64,000 bases of DNA from RGIG995 sp045635765 (GCA_045635765.1 JAZTWH010000077.1:1-64000); one strand, 5' to 3'. Numbered from the stretch's first letter, positions 33,830 through 42,783 are shown. Program-made: numbers and translations. The notes: generated by a model from the letters alone, not told the origin.

Positions 33830-34509
33830 ACCCGTTTTTGTGGGTATTGACCATCGCAGGCGGGATTATCGGAATTATTCTATTGCTGATTCTTTCCTTG
33901 GTTTTTGGGAAAATACGGCTGGTAGTGGACTATCGGAAGAGTGAACTGAAGCTATGGCTGGAATGGCTCTTTCTGAAATACCACCTCTACCCCGACCCGG
34001 AAAAACAGGAATACCGAAAATCCCGAAGAAAGGTCTTTAAGGCCCGAGGTCAAGCAAAAAAGAGGCGAAAGCAATCCGCAACGGTGTCGAACCAAGACAT
34101 TGCCCCAATGCCCCAACAACCGAAACAGAAAACCGGCCTTCGGGCGGCGGCAAAGCGGGAAGTGCGAAAGGCCGTACAATCGGTGCCTTTGAAGGATTAC
34201 GCAAAGACCCTGAAAATCATCGTTACCAAGTTTATTGGGAAATTTCACTGCAAAAGTTTGGTCCTCTACGCCTCCCTGGGAGGGAGCGAATCCAGCGATG
34301 TCGCCATGGATTACGGCACGGTAAACGCCCTGCTGTACCCGGTGCTCGGAGCTTTTTCGGCGGCGGGACGGCTACACAAATGCGACGTACAGATCACTCC
34401 GGATTTTACTTCCGAAGAAACCCACGCAGAAGGAAGGGCTGTCTTTACCTTCCGGCTGTTCCGGGCCTTTGGATGCATCTGGGAATTGTCTGAAAATTTA
34501 TATGATTAA
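33826..34509 (+). CDS. DUF2953 domain-containing protein
   Basis: The 227-residue protein starts with one transmembrane helix (about 5-28), followed by a short domain with a Lys/Arg-rich linker (60-125) and a C-terminal soluble part containing YASLGGSESSDVAMDYG and the acidic ITPDF segment. These are features of DUF2953, which is frequently encoded next to the gerW (ytfJ) sporulation gene in Bacillota. Function is unknown. It is coupled to scpB by ATGA and is 13 bp before gerW. Confidence 0.87.
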   Translation: MNPFLWVLTIAGGIIGIILLLILSLVFGKIRLVVDYRKSELKLWLEWLFLKYHLYPDPEKQEYRKSRRKVFKARGQAKKRRKQSATVSNQDIAPMPQQPKQKTGLRAAAKREVRKAVQSVPLKDYAKTLKIIVTKFIGKFHCKSLVLYASLGGSESSDVAMDYGTVNALLYPVLGAFSAAGRLHKCDVQITPDFTSEETHAEGRAVFTFRLFRAFGCIWELSENLYD

Positions 34510-34522
34510 GGTGGTATAAACA

Positions 34523-34954
34523 ATGGAAGAAAACAAAACCCCCAATTCTGCCGCGGCAAAAAAACCCGAACAAACCCGCCGGGTCTCCCCCGTGGAAACG
34601 GTGACCGACAATGCGGTAAAAAATATCCGTTCCATGGTCGATTCCAACACCGTCATCGGCGATGCCATCACCACCCCCGACGGTACCACGATTATCCCCG
34701 TATCTAAAATTTCCATCGGATTTGTTTCCGGCGGCTCTGATTTTGCGGCCAAAAATAATCCCAAGCTGTGCTTCGGTGGCGGCAGCGGTGCCGGATTGAC
34801 GGTGACCCCCGTTTCCTTTTTGGTCATCTCCCCCTCCGGCTCGGTCAACACCCTGCCGGTCAATCAGTCCTCCGTAACGGCGGTGGACAAGATCATGGAT
34901 CTTGCTCCCGGCGTCATCGAAGAAATCCGGGATTTGTTCAAAAAAGAGGACTAA
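34523..34954 (+). CDS. gerW: GerW family sporulation protein (YtfJ)
   Basis: The 143-residue protein carries the full GerW core: VIGDAITTPDGTTIIPVSKIS, GFVSGGSDF and the glycine-rich FGGGSGAGLTVTPVSFLV. In Bacillus, GerW is needed for normal spore germination. The N-terminal 30 residues are a polar tail. ATG at 34523 has AAGGTGG upstream. It is the last gene of the M50/scpAB/DUF2953 operon. Its presence supports an endospore-forming lineage, though GerW also persists in some non-sporulating relatives. Confidence 0.93.
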   Translation: MEENKTPNSAAAKKPEQTRRVSPVETVTDNAVKNIRSMVDSNTVIGDAITTPDGTTIIPVSKISIGFVSGGSDFAAKNNPKLCFGGGSGAGLTVTPVSFLVISPSGSVNTLPVNQSSVTAVDKIMDLAPGVIEEIRDLFKKED

Positions 34955-35077
34955 AAGCCGGGCCAAATACCCCATAAAAGAGGAAAATAGGCCGATTTTG
35001 TGCAATTCAACCAAATCTGCACAATCTATCATGGTTATTTTCTACAAAGTTTTTGGCAAAAATTTTCGAAAAAATGC

Positions 35078-35106
35078 TTGCCAATGTCACAATTATAGTT
35101 TATAAT
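35078..35106 (+). promoter_or_regulatory. Promoter of gap
   Basis: TTGCCA (35078-35083), 17 bp, TATAAT (35101-35106); start codon 36 bp downstream. Confidence 0.82.
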
Positions 35107-35141
35107 ATAATCAATAATAAAATCATTAGGAGGAATTTCCA

Positions 35142-36158
35142 ATGTCCGTAAAAGTTGCCATTAACGGTTTCGGTCGTATCGGCCGTCTGGCTTTCCGTCA
35201 GATGTTCGGTGCAGAAGGTTACGAAATCGTCGCCATCAACGACCTGACCAAACCCAGCATGCTCGCTCATCTTCTGAAGTACGACACCGCTCAGGGTCGT
35301 TACGACGGCCACACCGTTGCTTCCGATGACGAAGCCGGCACCATCACCGTAGACGGTAAAGTCCTGAAGATCTATGCGGAAAAGAACGCCGCTGATCTTC
35401 CCTGGGGCGAACTGGGCGTAGACGTTGTCCTGGAATGCACCGGTTTCTACTGCTCCAAGGAAAAGAGTCAGGCTCACATCGATGCCGGCGCTAAGAAGGT
35501 CGTTATCTCTGCTCCCGCAGGCAAGGATCTTCCCACCATCGTTTACAGCGTGAACGAAAAGACCCTGACCAAGGAAGACAACATCATTTCCGCTGCTTCC
35601 TGCACCACCAACTGCCTGGCTCCCATGGCCAAGGCCCTCAACGATTACGCTCCCATCCAGAGCGGCATCATGACCACCGTTCATGCTTACACCGGCGATC
35701 AGATGATCCTGGACGGCCCCCACAGAAAGGGCGACCTGCGTCGTGCCCGTGCCGGTGCTCAGAATATCGTTCCCAACTCCACCGGTGCTGCTAAGGCAAT
35801 CGGCCTGGTTATTCCCGAACTGGACGGCAAGCTCATCGGCTCCGCTCAGCGCGTTCCCACCTGCACCGGCTCTACCACTCTGTTGGTTGCCGTTGTTAAG
35901 GGCAAGGACATCACCAAGGAAGGCATCAACGCCGCTATGAAGGCTGCTGCTTCCGATTCCTTCGGCTACAACGAAGATCAGATCGTTTCTTCCGATACCA
36001 TCGGGATCCGTTACGGCTCTCTCTACGATGCCACCCAGACCATGGTCGCTAAGATCGACGACGATACCTATCAAGTTCAGGTCGTTTCTTGGTACGACAA
36101 CGAAAACTCCTACACCAGCCAGATGGTCCGCACCATTAAGTACTTCGCTGAAATCTGA
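35142..36158 (+). CDS. gap: Glyceraldehyde-3-phosphate dehydrogenase
   Basis: This glycolytic enzyme converts glyceraldehyde-3-phosphate to 1,3-bisphosphoglycerate with NAD+. The 338-residue protein starts with the NAD-binding INGFGRIGRLAFRQM and has the catalytic Cys in ISAASCTTNCLAP. WYDNENSYTSQMVRT near the C-terminus is also conserved. Codon use is visibly more biased than its neighbours (C-ending codons), as expected for a highly expressed gene. ATG at 35142 has AGGAGG 8 bp upstream. Single gene with strong promoter and terminator; pgk and tpi are not adjacent. Confidence 0.98.
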   Translation: MSVKVAINGFGRIGRLAFRQMFGAEGYEIVAINDLTKPSMLAHLLKYDTAQGRYDGHTVASDDEAGTITVDGKVLKIYAEKNAADLPWGELGVDVVLECTGFYCSKEKSQAHIDAGAKKVVISAPAGKDLPTIVYSVNEKTLTKEDNIISAASCTTNCLAPMAKALNDYAPIQSGIMTTVHAYTGDQMILDGPHRKGDLRRARAGAQNIVPNSTGAAKAIGLVIPELDGKLIGSAQRVPTCTGSTTLLVAVVKGKDITKEGINAAMKAAASDSFGYNEDQIVSSDTIGIRYGSLYDATQTMVAKIDDDTYQVQVVSWYDNENSYTSQMVRTIKYFAEI

Positions 36159-36181
36159 GTTTTCACCAACGAAAACACTAA

Positions 36182-36207
36182 CCCCCGCCAAAACGGCGGG
36201 GGTTTTT
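36182..36207 (+). terminator. Terminator of gap
   Basis: CCCCCGCC/GGCGGGGG stem (8 bp) with a 5-nt loop then TTTTTG. Confidence 0.92.
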
Positions 36208-36429
36208 GCATACAAAAACAGGGGAACACACCCCCTGAATCGACTTAAATTCCTCCGAAAATCGTTCTTTTCCAGTTCTACCCCCCCTCGGACCTTTTTC
36301 TTGAATATAAAGCGTTTTAGAAGAAGCTTGTGAGGTTTCTTTGGAAGCAGAGGCGCGTTCCCGCATCGGCAAAGGGTCGTCCAAAGCAACGTCCTTGCCC
36401 GAAATTCGATCCCCGCCGACGGGAAGATC

Positions 36430-37485
36430 TTCTTTTCTGCAGAAAGTGAATTTTTGGTATTTACATTTCGATCGGGTTGTGATATACTGTTCATAGAAGC
36501 ATCACGAAGGAAGGCGTACGATGGGTTTTTCCCATAACGAGACGTCATGTCCTGAGTGATGTTTTCTATTTTTGTAATATCTCTCAAGAGCTTGTCGCGA
36601 TTATTGTTTTTTACATTGATCAATCCTTTGTAATATTCGTTCCCTACCTTAAACATAACATCGAAATAATCAAATCCTCCAACCGCATCGATGTGGATAT
36701 GACCATCTTTTTCATCTGGCTCGTTTCGAAATCCAAACCCTGCATCCATAAGGTTGTCAAGCTCGGGGGCAGCCCTCAACTTCGCTTCATAAATTTCGCC
36801 TGACACATGTTTTGCTGGATGAGTATACTCATCTGCTGTTACGCCGTTTACAAATACCCTATTGTCCAGACCAATTACTTTTCCTTGGAAGCGACTTTTT
36901 ATAATTTGGGTAGCCAGTGCAGTCTGTTCCTTAACACTCAATCCATCAAACAATTTTTGATCTGTATCGACCTTTACAAAACGTTGTCCATCCTCGAATT
37001 CATAAAGTGAATATTTTACCCCATCGCTCTCGGCGGTATTTTTTGCGTCTGATTGGTTTCTCGGTAGATATCCTCAAAGACCTTCTTTGCCTTTTCTAAC
37101 TGTCGGGCTTCTTTACTTCCCGCCGTGGCAACCTTGCAAAGGTATTTGATCTCGTCAAACACCTTTTGGAATACGTTCCGATGGTTCGTGGAAAGGTTTC
37201 GCACAAAATCTGCGTCGGTAAAAAGGTAATCACCCACCAATTCAGCGGTCAATTCTCCGTGGATATTGGCACTATCTACGTTGGCATACAATGTTTCTAT
37301 GGATTCTCTGCGGCTCTGAAGCTCTCCTTTGCCCTCGGCGTATTGGAACAATGCCGTTTGCTGTTGGGAATACAGCGCCGTTCCTTCCAGAACGTGGGTG
37401 AGCTGGTGACCGACGACGGAGTTCAAAGCTTTTGCAGAATTGACGTTGACCGTAACGGCACCGTTGGAGATGTAATTGCTGTCAA
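36430..37485 (-). pseudogene. Relic of a mobile-element large polyvalent protein (LPD domains)
   Basis: Two minus-strand frames join into the end of one former protein. The upstream frame (about 37485-37016) has VVGHQLTHVLEG, a zincin-like motif, and a helical stretch; it runs into a stop at PPRAMG. One base over, the downstream frame continues NTAESDGVKYSLYEFEDG, then an LPD3-type domain (FVNGVTADEYTHPAKH, VGNEYYKGLINV, NSISQPDRNVNT). The break lies at an A6 run (T6 at 37039-37044); one extra A restores a single frame. There is no start, and the 5' part is cut off at about 37485 beside a tRNA terminator, so this is a decayed prophage/ICE fragment. The region 36208-36430 shows nothing. Confidence 0.8.
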
Positions 37486-37497
37486 AATGTTAGAGAA

Positions 37498-37540
37498 AAG
37501 AACAGAAGACCCGTCCTCTTTGGTCGGGTCTTCTGTTCTT
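37498..37540 (-). terminator. Terminator of tRNA-Ser/tRNA-Ala
   Basis: A perfect 16-bp stem (AAGAACAGAAGACCCG / CGGGTCTTCTGTTCTT) directly after the tRNA-Ala CCA on the minus strand, ending in TTTTCTCT. Confidence 0.85.
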
Positions 37541-37615
37541 GGTGGAGCGTAGGGGATTCGAACCCCTGACCCCAACACTGCCAGTGTTGTGCGCTACCAA
37601 CTGCGCTAACGCCCC
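37540..37615 (-). tRNA. tRNA-Ala (GGC)
   Basis: Acceptor GGGGCGT/ACGCTCC (includes the G3-type pairing region), anticodon stem CAACA/TGTTG with loop CTGGCAG (anticodon GGC), discriminator A and encoded CCA. Confidence 0.94.
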
Positions 37616-37644
37616 GTATTTTGTTTATGAGAATATAAGCAATC

Positions 37645-37682
37645 AAAGCAAAAGACTGACTGAAACGGCAGTCTTTTGCTTT
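37645..37682 (-). terminator. Hairpin between tRNA-Ser and tRNA-Ala
   Basis: A perfect 14-bp stem AAAGCAAAAGACTG/CAGTCTTTTGCTTT directly after tRNA-Ser; the U-tract is weak, so it may allow read-through to tRNA-Ala or act in processing. Confidence 0.6.
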
Positions 37683-37772
37683 GGCGGAGATGGAGAGATT
37701 TGAACTCTCGCGCCGGTCTCCCGACCTACACCCTTAGCAGGGGCGCCTCTTCACCAACTTGAGTACATCTCC
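37682..37772 (-). tRNA. tRNA-Ser (GCT)
   Basis: A 91-nt class II tRNA with long variable arm, acceptor GGAGATG/CATCTCC, anticodon stem CGCCC/GGGTG with loop CTGCTAA (anticodon GCT), discriminator G and encoded CCA. Confidence 0.94.
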
Positions 37773-37798
37773 GTACTCTCGACTGCTGATACCCGTAT

Positions 37799-37827
37799 AT
37801 TATACCTGATTTCTGAGGATTTGTCAA
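37799..37827 (-). promoter_or_regulatory. Promoter of tRNA-Ser/tRNA-Ala
   Basis: On the minus strand TTGACA (37822-37827), 17 bp, TATAAT (37799-37804); preceded by CCCC as in several other stable-RNA promoters here. 37828-38005 has no gene. Confidence 0.88.
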
Positions 37828-38005
37828 GGGGTTTCCAAGAAATAATTGTGACGTTTTTGCAAAACATACGACAGAAAAAAACACATGGATTTGTCCGTGG
37901 CCGGCGTCCTGTATTCATTAGACTTAAGGTCGATGGAATCTCCCTCCCCCGCAGTCCGACGGCTCTCCTATTGCTTTTTTGGGGAGGGGGGGGATATCTG
38001 GGAAC

Positions 38006-38046
38006 GGAATAAAACGGTCGGAGGCAATTTAGGCATCCGACCGTTT
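38006..38046 (-). terminator. Terminator of the pot operon
   Basis: On the minus strand AAACGGTCGGA pairs with TCCGACCGTTT and is followed by TATTCC; 16 bp past the potD stop. Confidence 0.8.
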
Positions 38047-38061
38047 GAGGGTTAATTTCTT

Positions 38062-39531
38062 TTATTTTTGTTTCAGCAGCCATTCCTTACGGCGGCGGGC
38101 GGAATCCCGTTTTGGCTTGGTGAACCATAAAAGGATGAGACAGGCACCTACCAGGATTGCCGCAAAGGAGAACAAAAGTCCAGGAGAAATATCGTTGGCC
38201 TTAAATTGGGACCACATGGTCAAAACCGCGTCATTCCGGTCCCCGAAATCCCTCATAATAAAACAACGGTCGACCACGGATTTCTCGGGATATTGGGCAG
38301 AAAACTGGCGTCCCAGTTCTGCGGTCTGAACCAGGATAGATCCATCTTCGGAGCAATAATCTTCCGAGACGGTACCCTCAAAATAATAGGTCAGATCCAC
38401 GGTGTATTCCCCTTCATCATCCCCGTACCAATCCTGAACCAATTCAAAGATCTCATCCCCGGCGATGACGCTGGTATAACCGATAAATTCCATATTACGG
38501 GCGGCGACGGAGGGCTGGCAAAGATAATTGACGAAATCCTGGGCAAGCTCGGTATTTGCACCCTTGGGCATGACCCAGCCGTCGAACCAAACCGAACCGC
38601 CGTCCTCGGGCACGGAGAAGTTAAGCAGAACGCCGTCTTCTTCCTCGGCCAAATCCATGGAATAGACCGCATCCCCGGACCAAGCCTGATTGATATCGAT
38701 CTTTCCGGAAACGATATCACTTTTTCCGCTGTCCACTTCAAGGCCGTAAATATTGCCCTTCATGGCCTTCAAGGCGGCACCGGCACCGGCAATGGTATCG
38801 TCGTCGGTACGATTCATCAGATCTCCCAGAGCAGTGCGGTACTCCCGCAGGGTTACACTTCCGTTATTCAACCGCTGATTCCAGGATTCGATCTCCGCTT
38901 TATGGGCGGCGACGACCGCAGGGATGTAGGCATCCCGGACGGAATCCTTAATAGTGATACGGTTCTTGTAATCCGTGTTCCAGAGGATTTCCCAGGACCG
39001 GGTATCCTCCTCCGCCACGGCTTCAGGATTGTAGATGATCCCGACGGTTCCCCACATATAGCCTACGGAATACTGATCGAATCCGTTTTCCTCAAAGACT
39101 TGCTTAATGTAGGGAGATGCGTAGTTATTATAATTTTCCAGTTTGGAATAATCAAATTTTTCCAAAGCAATGTTCTCGTCGGTTCCGTTTTCCGTGGCGG
39201 CGATCATCTTTTGGATGACATAATCCGACGGGCAGACCAAATCATACTGGGATTTCCCCGTTTTCAGGGTATTCAGCATGGTTTCGTTGGTTTCAAAGGT
39301 ATCGTACTGGACGGAAACTCTTACTCCGGTGCGGGCATAATAATCCTCGGCCCAATCCTCCATCACGGAGGGAACCACCTGAGTCCCGTTATCGTCGGTA
39401 CCGTCGTCAATATAATCCTGCCAATTGTAAACCCGGAGGGTCACCTCTGCGGCATCCGCCCCAAGTCCCATGGCTCCGAACAGAGACAGGGCCAAGGTAA
39501 AACACAAGGCAAGAGACAGAATCTTTTTCAC
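38062..39531 (-). CDS. potD: Spermidine/putrescine-binding protein with C-terminal membrane anchor
   Basis: The 489-residue solute-binding protein has a signal peptide (MKKILSLALCFTLALSLFGA, cleavage after GADA) but no lipobox cysteine. The polyamine-binding fold begins LRVYNWQDYIDDG and includes YDLVCPSDYVI and VGYMWGTVGI, typical of PotD. Unlike most PotD proteins (about 350 residues) it has an extra segment (about 370-440) and ends with a transmembrane helix (SPGLLFSFAAILVGACLILL) and a basic tail, which would anchor it without lipid. It is the last gene of potABCD; it starts 4 bp overlapping potC. Function in polyamine import is secure; the anchoring mode is read from sequence. Confidence 0.92.
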   Translation of the reverse strand: MKKILSLALCFTLALSLFGAMGLGADAAEVTLRVYNWQDYIDDGTDDNGTQVVPSVMEDWAEDYYARTGVRVSVQYDTFETNETMLNTLKTGKSQYDLVCPSDYVIQKMIAATENGTDENIALEKFDYSKLENYNNYASPYIKQVFEENGFDQYSVGYMWGTVGIIYNPEAVAEEDTRSWEILWNTDYKNRITIKDSVRDAYIPAVVAAHKAEIESWNQRLNNGSVTLREYRTALGDLMNRTDDDTIAGAGAALKAMKGNIYGLEVDSGKSDIVSGKIDINQAWSGDAVYSMDLAEEEDGVLLNFSVPEDGGSVWFDGWVMPKGANTELAQDFVNYLCQPSVAARNMEFIGYTSVIAGDEIFELVQDWYGDDEGEYTVDLTYYFEGTVSEDYCSEDGSILVQTAELGRQFSAQYPEKSVVDRCFIMRDFGDRNDAVLTMWSQFKANDISPGLLFSFAAILVGACLILLWFTKPKRDSARRRKEWLLKQK

Positions 39532-40328
39532 CGTTTCCCTCCTTCTCCTTTCCCGTGCTTCTGACGGACGTTGACCACAATGAGAAGCACCAGAGCAAAC
39601 ACAAAAATAAGGGTGGTCAGTGCCCGCAGCGTGGGGGGCAAGGTCCCCCGCTTGCTGGTAACGCCGTAAACGTAGGTAGACAAGGTCGTAAAGGATGCAT
39701 CCCGGGTAAAGGCGGTAATAATGTAATCATCCAGCGACAACGTAACCGACAGAAGGAAACCGCTGAAGATGCCGGGCATAATCTCCGGAAGGACGATCTT
39801 ACGCAATGCCTGAGAGGGACGGGATCCCAGATCCAGGGCCGCTTCGTACACGTTCGGATCCATCTGCTGCAATTTGGGGTTAATGCTCAAGACCACAAAG
39901 GGCAGTGTCAAAACCACGTGGCCGATGAGAAGGGATATGAAATTGAACTGAACCCCGAAATAGACGAACAGAATCGTAAGGGACAGAGCCGTTACAATTT
40001 CCGCATTCATAATGGGGATTTGAGAAACCCCCTCCAGGGCGGCCTTCATTTTCTTTCCGCTGTAATGGATTCCGATTGCTCCCACCGTGCCGAGGACCGT
40101 AGAAACGGCGGCAGACGACAGGGCAACGATGACCGTATTGATCACGGCGGTAACGATCTCTTGATTTTTAAACAGATCGGGGTACAAATCCAAGGAAAAC
40201 CCGGTCCAGGAGCCGATCACTTTAGCCTCGGTGAAGGAAAAGATCATCAGAACCAGGATGGGAGCGTACATCAAAAGGAGCATGATGCCGACGTAAATAC
40301 GGGCGAGAATACGAGTCGATTTTTTCAT
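39528..40328 (-). CDS. potC: Spermidine/putrescine ABC transporter permease PotC
   Basis: The 266-residue permease has six helices and the EAA-loop that docks the ATPase (YEAALDLGSRPSQALRKIVLP). It should form the import channel with PotB. ATG at 40328 is chosen because it overlaps the potB stop as ATGA; an upstream in-frame extension has no ribosome binding site. Ends 4 bp into potD. Confidence 0.95.
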   Translation of the reverse strand: MKKSTRILARIYVGIMLLLMYAPILVLMIFSFTEAKVIGSWTGFSLDLYPDLFKNQEIVTAVINTVIVALSSAAVSTVLGTVGAIGIHYSGKKMKAALEGVSQIPIMNAEIVTALSLTILFVYFGVQFNFISLLIGHVVLTLPFVVLSINPKLQQMDPNVYEAALDLGSRPSQALRKIVLPEIMPGIFSGFLLSVTLSLDDYIITAFTRDASFTTLSTYVYGVTSKRGTLPPTLRALTTLIFVFALVLLIVVNVRQKHGKGEGGKR

Positions 40329-41122
40329 AGCATCGTACCTCTGACGTCGTCTTCTTTCTGTACGTTCTTCGTCGCGAACATACCACCGGCAATCAAAAGC
40401 AACATGACCACCGCCACGATGCTTCCCATATGCCACAGGCCCTGATCAAAATACAACTGGATACTGTTCCCGATCAAGGACAGTTTCCGTTCTCCCATAA
40501 CGTCGCTGATGACGTAAGAGGACATGGTAGGCATAAAGACCATGGTTGCCGCCGAGACGATCCCCGGAGCCGTCATGGGAAGGATCACCTTCCCAAAGGT
40601 CTGCCAAGGACGAGCCCCCAGATCGGAGGATGCTTCGATCTGACTGTAATCCAGCTTCGTCATGGTGGTATATAAGGGGAGAATCACGAAGGGGAGGTAA
40701 TTATATACCATACCGATCATTGTGCAGAGATAGGGGTGTTCCCCGCCGTTCAGCCCCACCCAGTAAAGAAGATCCCGGGTTGCCGCCGTGCGAAGGACGA
40801 AGTTAATCCACATGGGCATCACGAACAGCAATACAATGGCCGTAGGCATTTTCATTTCCCGATGGGCAAGAAAATAGGCAATGGGATACCCCAACAGAAG
40901 GCAGATGACCGTATTTGCGGCTCCGATAATAAAGGAGACAAGTATGGTATTGATATTGGATGCACTCCCGAACAGAGAGGCCAGGTTTTGGAAGGTAAAA
41001 TTCCCGTCTGCGTCGGTGAAGGCGTATCCCAAGATCAAAATCAGCGGAATCAGGACGAACAAAACCATAAACACGCCGTAGGGAAGGGCGAGCCACTTGC
41101 GGGTAAACTTAATTTTTGACAT
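40325..41122 (-). CDS. potB: Spermidine/putrescine ABC transporter permease PotB
   Basis: The 265-residue permease has six helices and the EAA loop IEASSDLGARPWQTFGKVILP that contacts PotA. It pairs with PotC in the import channel. ATG at 41122 has GGGGAGG 9 bp upstream and overlaps the potA end by 14 bp; an in-frame GTG at 41140 lies before that Shine-Dalgarno. Confidence 0.95.
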   Translation of the reverse strand: MSKIKFTRKWLALPYGVFMVLFVLIPLILILGYAFTDADGNFTFQNLASLFGSASNINTILVSFIIGAANTVICLLLGYPIAYFLAHREMKMPTAIVLLFVMPMWINFVLRTAATRDLLYWVGLNGGEHPYLCTMIGMVYNYLPFVILPLYTTMTKLDYSQIEASSDLGARPWQTFGKVILPMTAPGIVSAATMVFMPTMSSYVISDVMGERKLSLIGNSIQLYFDQGLWHMGSIVAVVMLLLIAGGMFATKNVQKEDDVRGTML

Positions 41123-42626
41123 ACTTCGACGCCTCCCCACGCAGTTTCAGGCGAATCTTCTCCCCGGGGATGCGAACGGAGACCCGGTCGTATTCATTCC
41201 AAGTGTATTCCGTATCAACCACAAAATCCTCATCGTCCTCGGTGCGGATAATGACCTGGTAGTGATTGCCGAGGTAAATCATGGAGACGATCTTTCCGCA
41301 AACGACGCCGCTGTCCTCATTATCGATAATTTCGATGTCGGAGAACGCAACGTCGGCAAATACGTCGGCGTCTTTAAAGTCGTATTTCTTTCCGTCGGGG
41401 GCGATGACGTAACCGTCCTCGTCCAATTTGGATCCGGGGATCAACTGCGTTACGTCGCAGTCGAAGGTGCCCCCCGCGATGACGACCCGGTTGTCATTGT
41501 CGATGTAGGCATCATCGTAAACGTTGGAAAGCATATCCTTCTTCATAATATGGATCAGGTCGGGAGCGATGTTGACCGCTACCGGGATCCCGGTTTCCAT
41601 ATTTTCGGTGGATTGAATGGTCACCTCGTTGCGGCCAACCATCATGGTGTATTCGTAGTGGATTCCTTTGAATACCTTTTCGGTCAAAATTCCGTCGATC
41701 ATGCCCTTGCCCGGTTCCGCAAACTTTACGTCCTCGGGGCGGACCACCACGTTGACCTTTTCGTTTGCGGGGAAATCGTCCACGCAGTCGAAAATATGAT
41801 TCAGGAACCGCACCTTGCGGTTGCCCATGTAAGTTCCCTCGTAGAGATTGCTCTCCCCGATAAAGTCGGCAACGAAAGCATTTTTCGGCTCGTTGTAAAT
41901 ATCCTCGGGGGTCCCGATCTGCTGAATACAGCCGTCCTTCATGACCACGATAGTATCGGACATGGTCAGAGCTTCCTCCTGATCATGGGTCACGTAAATA
42001 AAGGTAATGCCCAGTTTGCGGTGCATTTCCTTCAGTTCCAACTGCATTTCCTTCCGCATCTTAAGATCCAAAGCACCGAGAGGTTCATCCAAAAGAAGGA
42101 TCTGAGGTTCGTTGACGATGGCACGGGCAATGGCGATCCGCTGCTGCTGTCCGCCGGAGAGGGTGGAAATATCTCTCCATTCAAACTCCTCCAGATCAAC
42201 GATCTTCAGGGCGTCCGTAACCCGCTTGGAAATCTCTGCTTTGGTCAACTTGCGGTACTTTGTGATCTTGTTCCCGTTACGATCCGTGGCCTCATAGGGG
42301 ATTCGCTTCAGCTTCAAACCGAAGGCAACGTTATCGTACACGTCAAGATGGGGGAAAAGTGCGTACTTCTGAAAGACCGTATTGACGGGCCGTTCATAGG
42401 GGGGAAGGGCGGAAATATCCTCCCCGTTCAGAAGAATCTTCCCGGATGTAGGATGCTCGAACCCCGCAATCATACGCAGAGTCGTGGTCTTGCCGCACCC
42501 GGACGGACCAAGAAACGAAACAAATTCGCCTTTGTTGACGTAGAAGTTGAAGTTATCCACCGCAGTGGTCTCGTTGTAAGACTTCGTAACTCCGATCAAC
42601 TCAATGATGACATTTTCTTTTTCCAT
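41109..42626 (-). CDS. potA: Spermidine/putrescine ABC transporter ATPase PotA, long form
   Basis: The ATPase that powers polyamine import. Walker A is GPSGCGKTT, signature LSGGQQQR, Walker B LLLDEPLGALD, H-loop VTHDQEEAL. At 505 residues it is about 130 longer than typical PotA (about 370). The C-terminal TOBE-type regulatory region starts near FIGESNLYEGTY and contains a strongly acidic insertion (about 370-440: YDDAYIDNDNRVVIAGG to DVFADVAFSDIEIIDNEDSG) before closing with GNHYQVIIRTEDDEDF. ATG at 42626 has GGAG 8 bp upstream; a GTG at 42635 is an alternative. First gene of the operon. Confidence 0.95.
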   Translation of the reverse strand: MEKENVIIELIGVTKSYNETTAVDNFNFYVNKGEFVSFLGPSGCGKTTTLRMIAGFEHPTSGKILLNGEDISALPPYERPVNTVFQKYALFPHLDVYDNVAFGLKLKRIPYEATDRNGNKITKYRKLTKAEISKRVTDALKIVDLEEFEWRDISTLSGGQQQRIAIARAIVNEPQILLLDEPLGALDLKMRKEMQLELKEMHRKLGITFIYVTHDQEEALTMSDTIVVMKDGCIQQIGTPEDIYNEPKNAFVADFIGESNLYEGTYMGNRKVRFLNHIFDCVDDFPANEKVNVVVRPEDVKFAEPGKGMIDGILTEKVFKGIHYEYTMMVGRNEVTIQSTENMETGIPVAVNIAPDLIHIMKKDMLSNVYDDAYIDNDNRVVIAGGTFDCDVTQLIPGSKLDEDGYVIAPDGKKYDFKDADVFADVAFSDIEIIDNEDSGVVCGKIVSMIYLGNHYQVIIRTEDDEDFVVDTEYTWNEYDRVSVRIPGEKIRLKLRGEASKYVKN

Positions 42627-42783
42627 GTTCACCACTCCAAGATTAGAATTTTGCTTCTTTCAATCCTTTCTTCGCCGCAGTTTTGAACTTTGGATTCATC
42701 CCCTTTGGCTGCGTTTCCAAGAGTTGACTTTGATAACCTCAGTATGGCTCTTCCAACTATATTTTTAAGTAAGCAAGGAAAGT

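Noticed and set aside
36460..36570. Promoter-like TTTACA-17-TATACT with AAGGAAGG and a 12-codon frame on the plus strand
   Set aside because: The hexamers are the complement of a conserved LPD coding stretch (NSISQPDRNVNT), so the match is probably accidental; no conserved peptide or terminator supports a gene.
35100..36953. 617-codon minus-strand frame opposite gap
   Set aside because: Its front third is the mobile-element relic; the rest is the antisense shadow of gap, which has strong codon bias, promoter and terminator on the plus strand.
41097..42686. 529-codon plus-strand frame opposite potA
   Set aside because: Antisense shadow of a canonical ABC ATPase.
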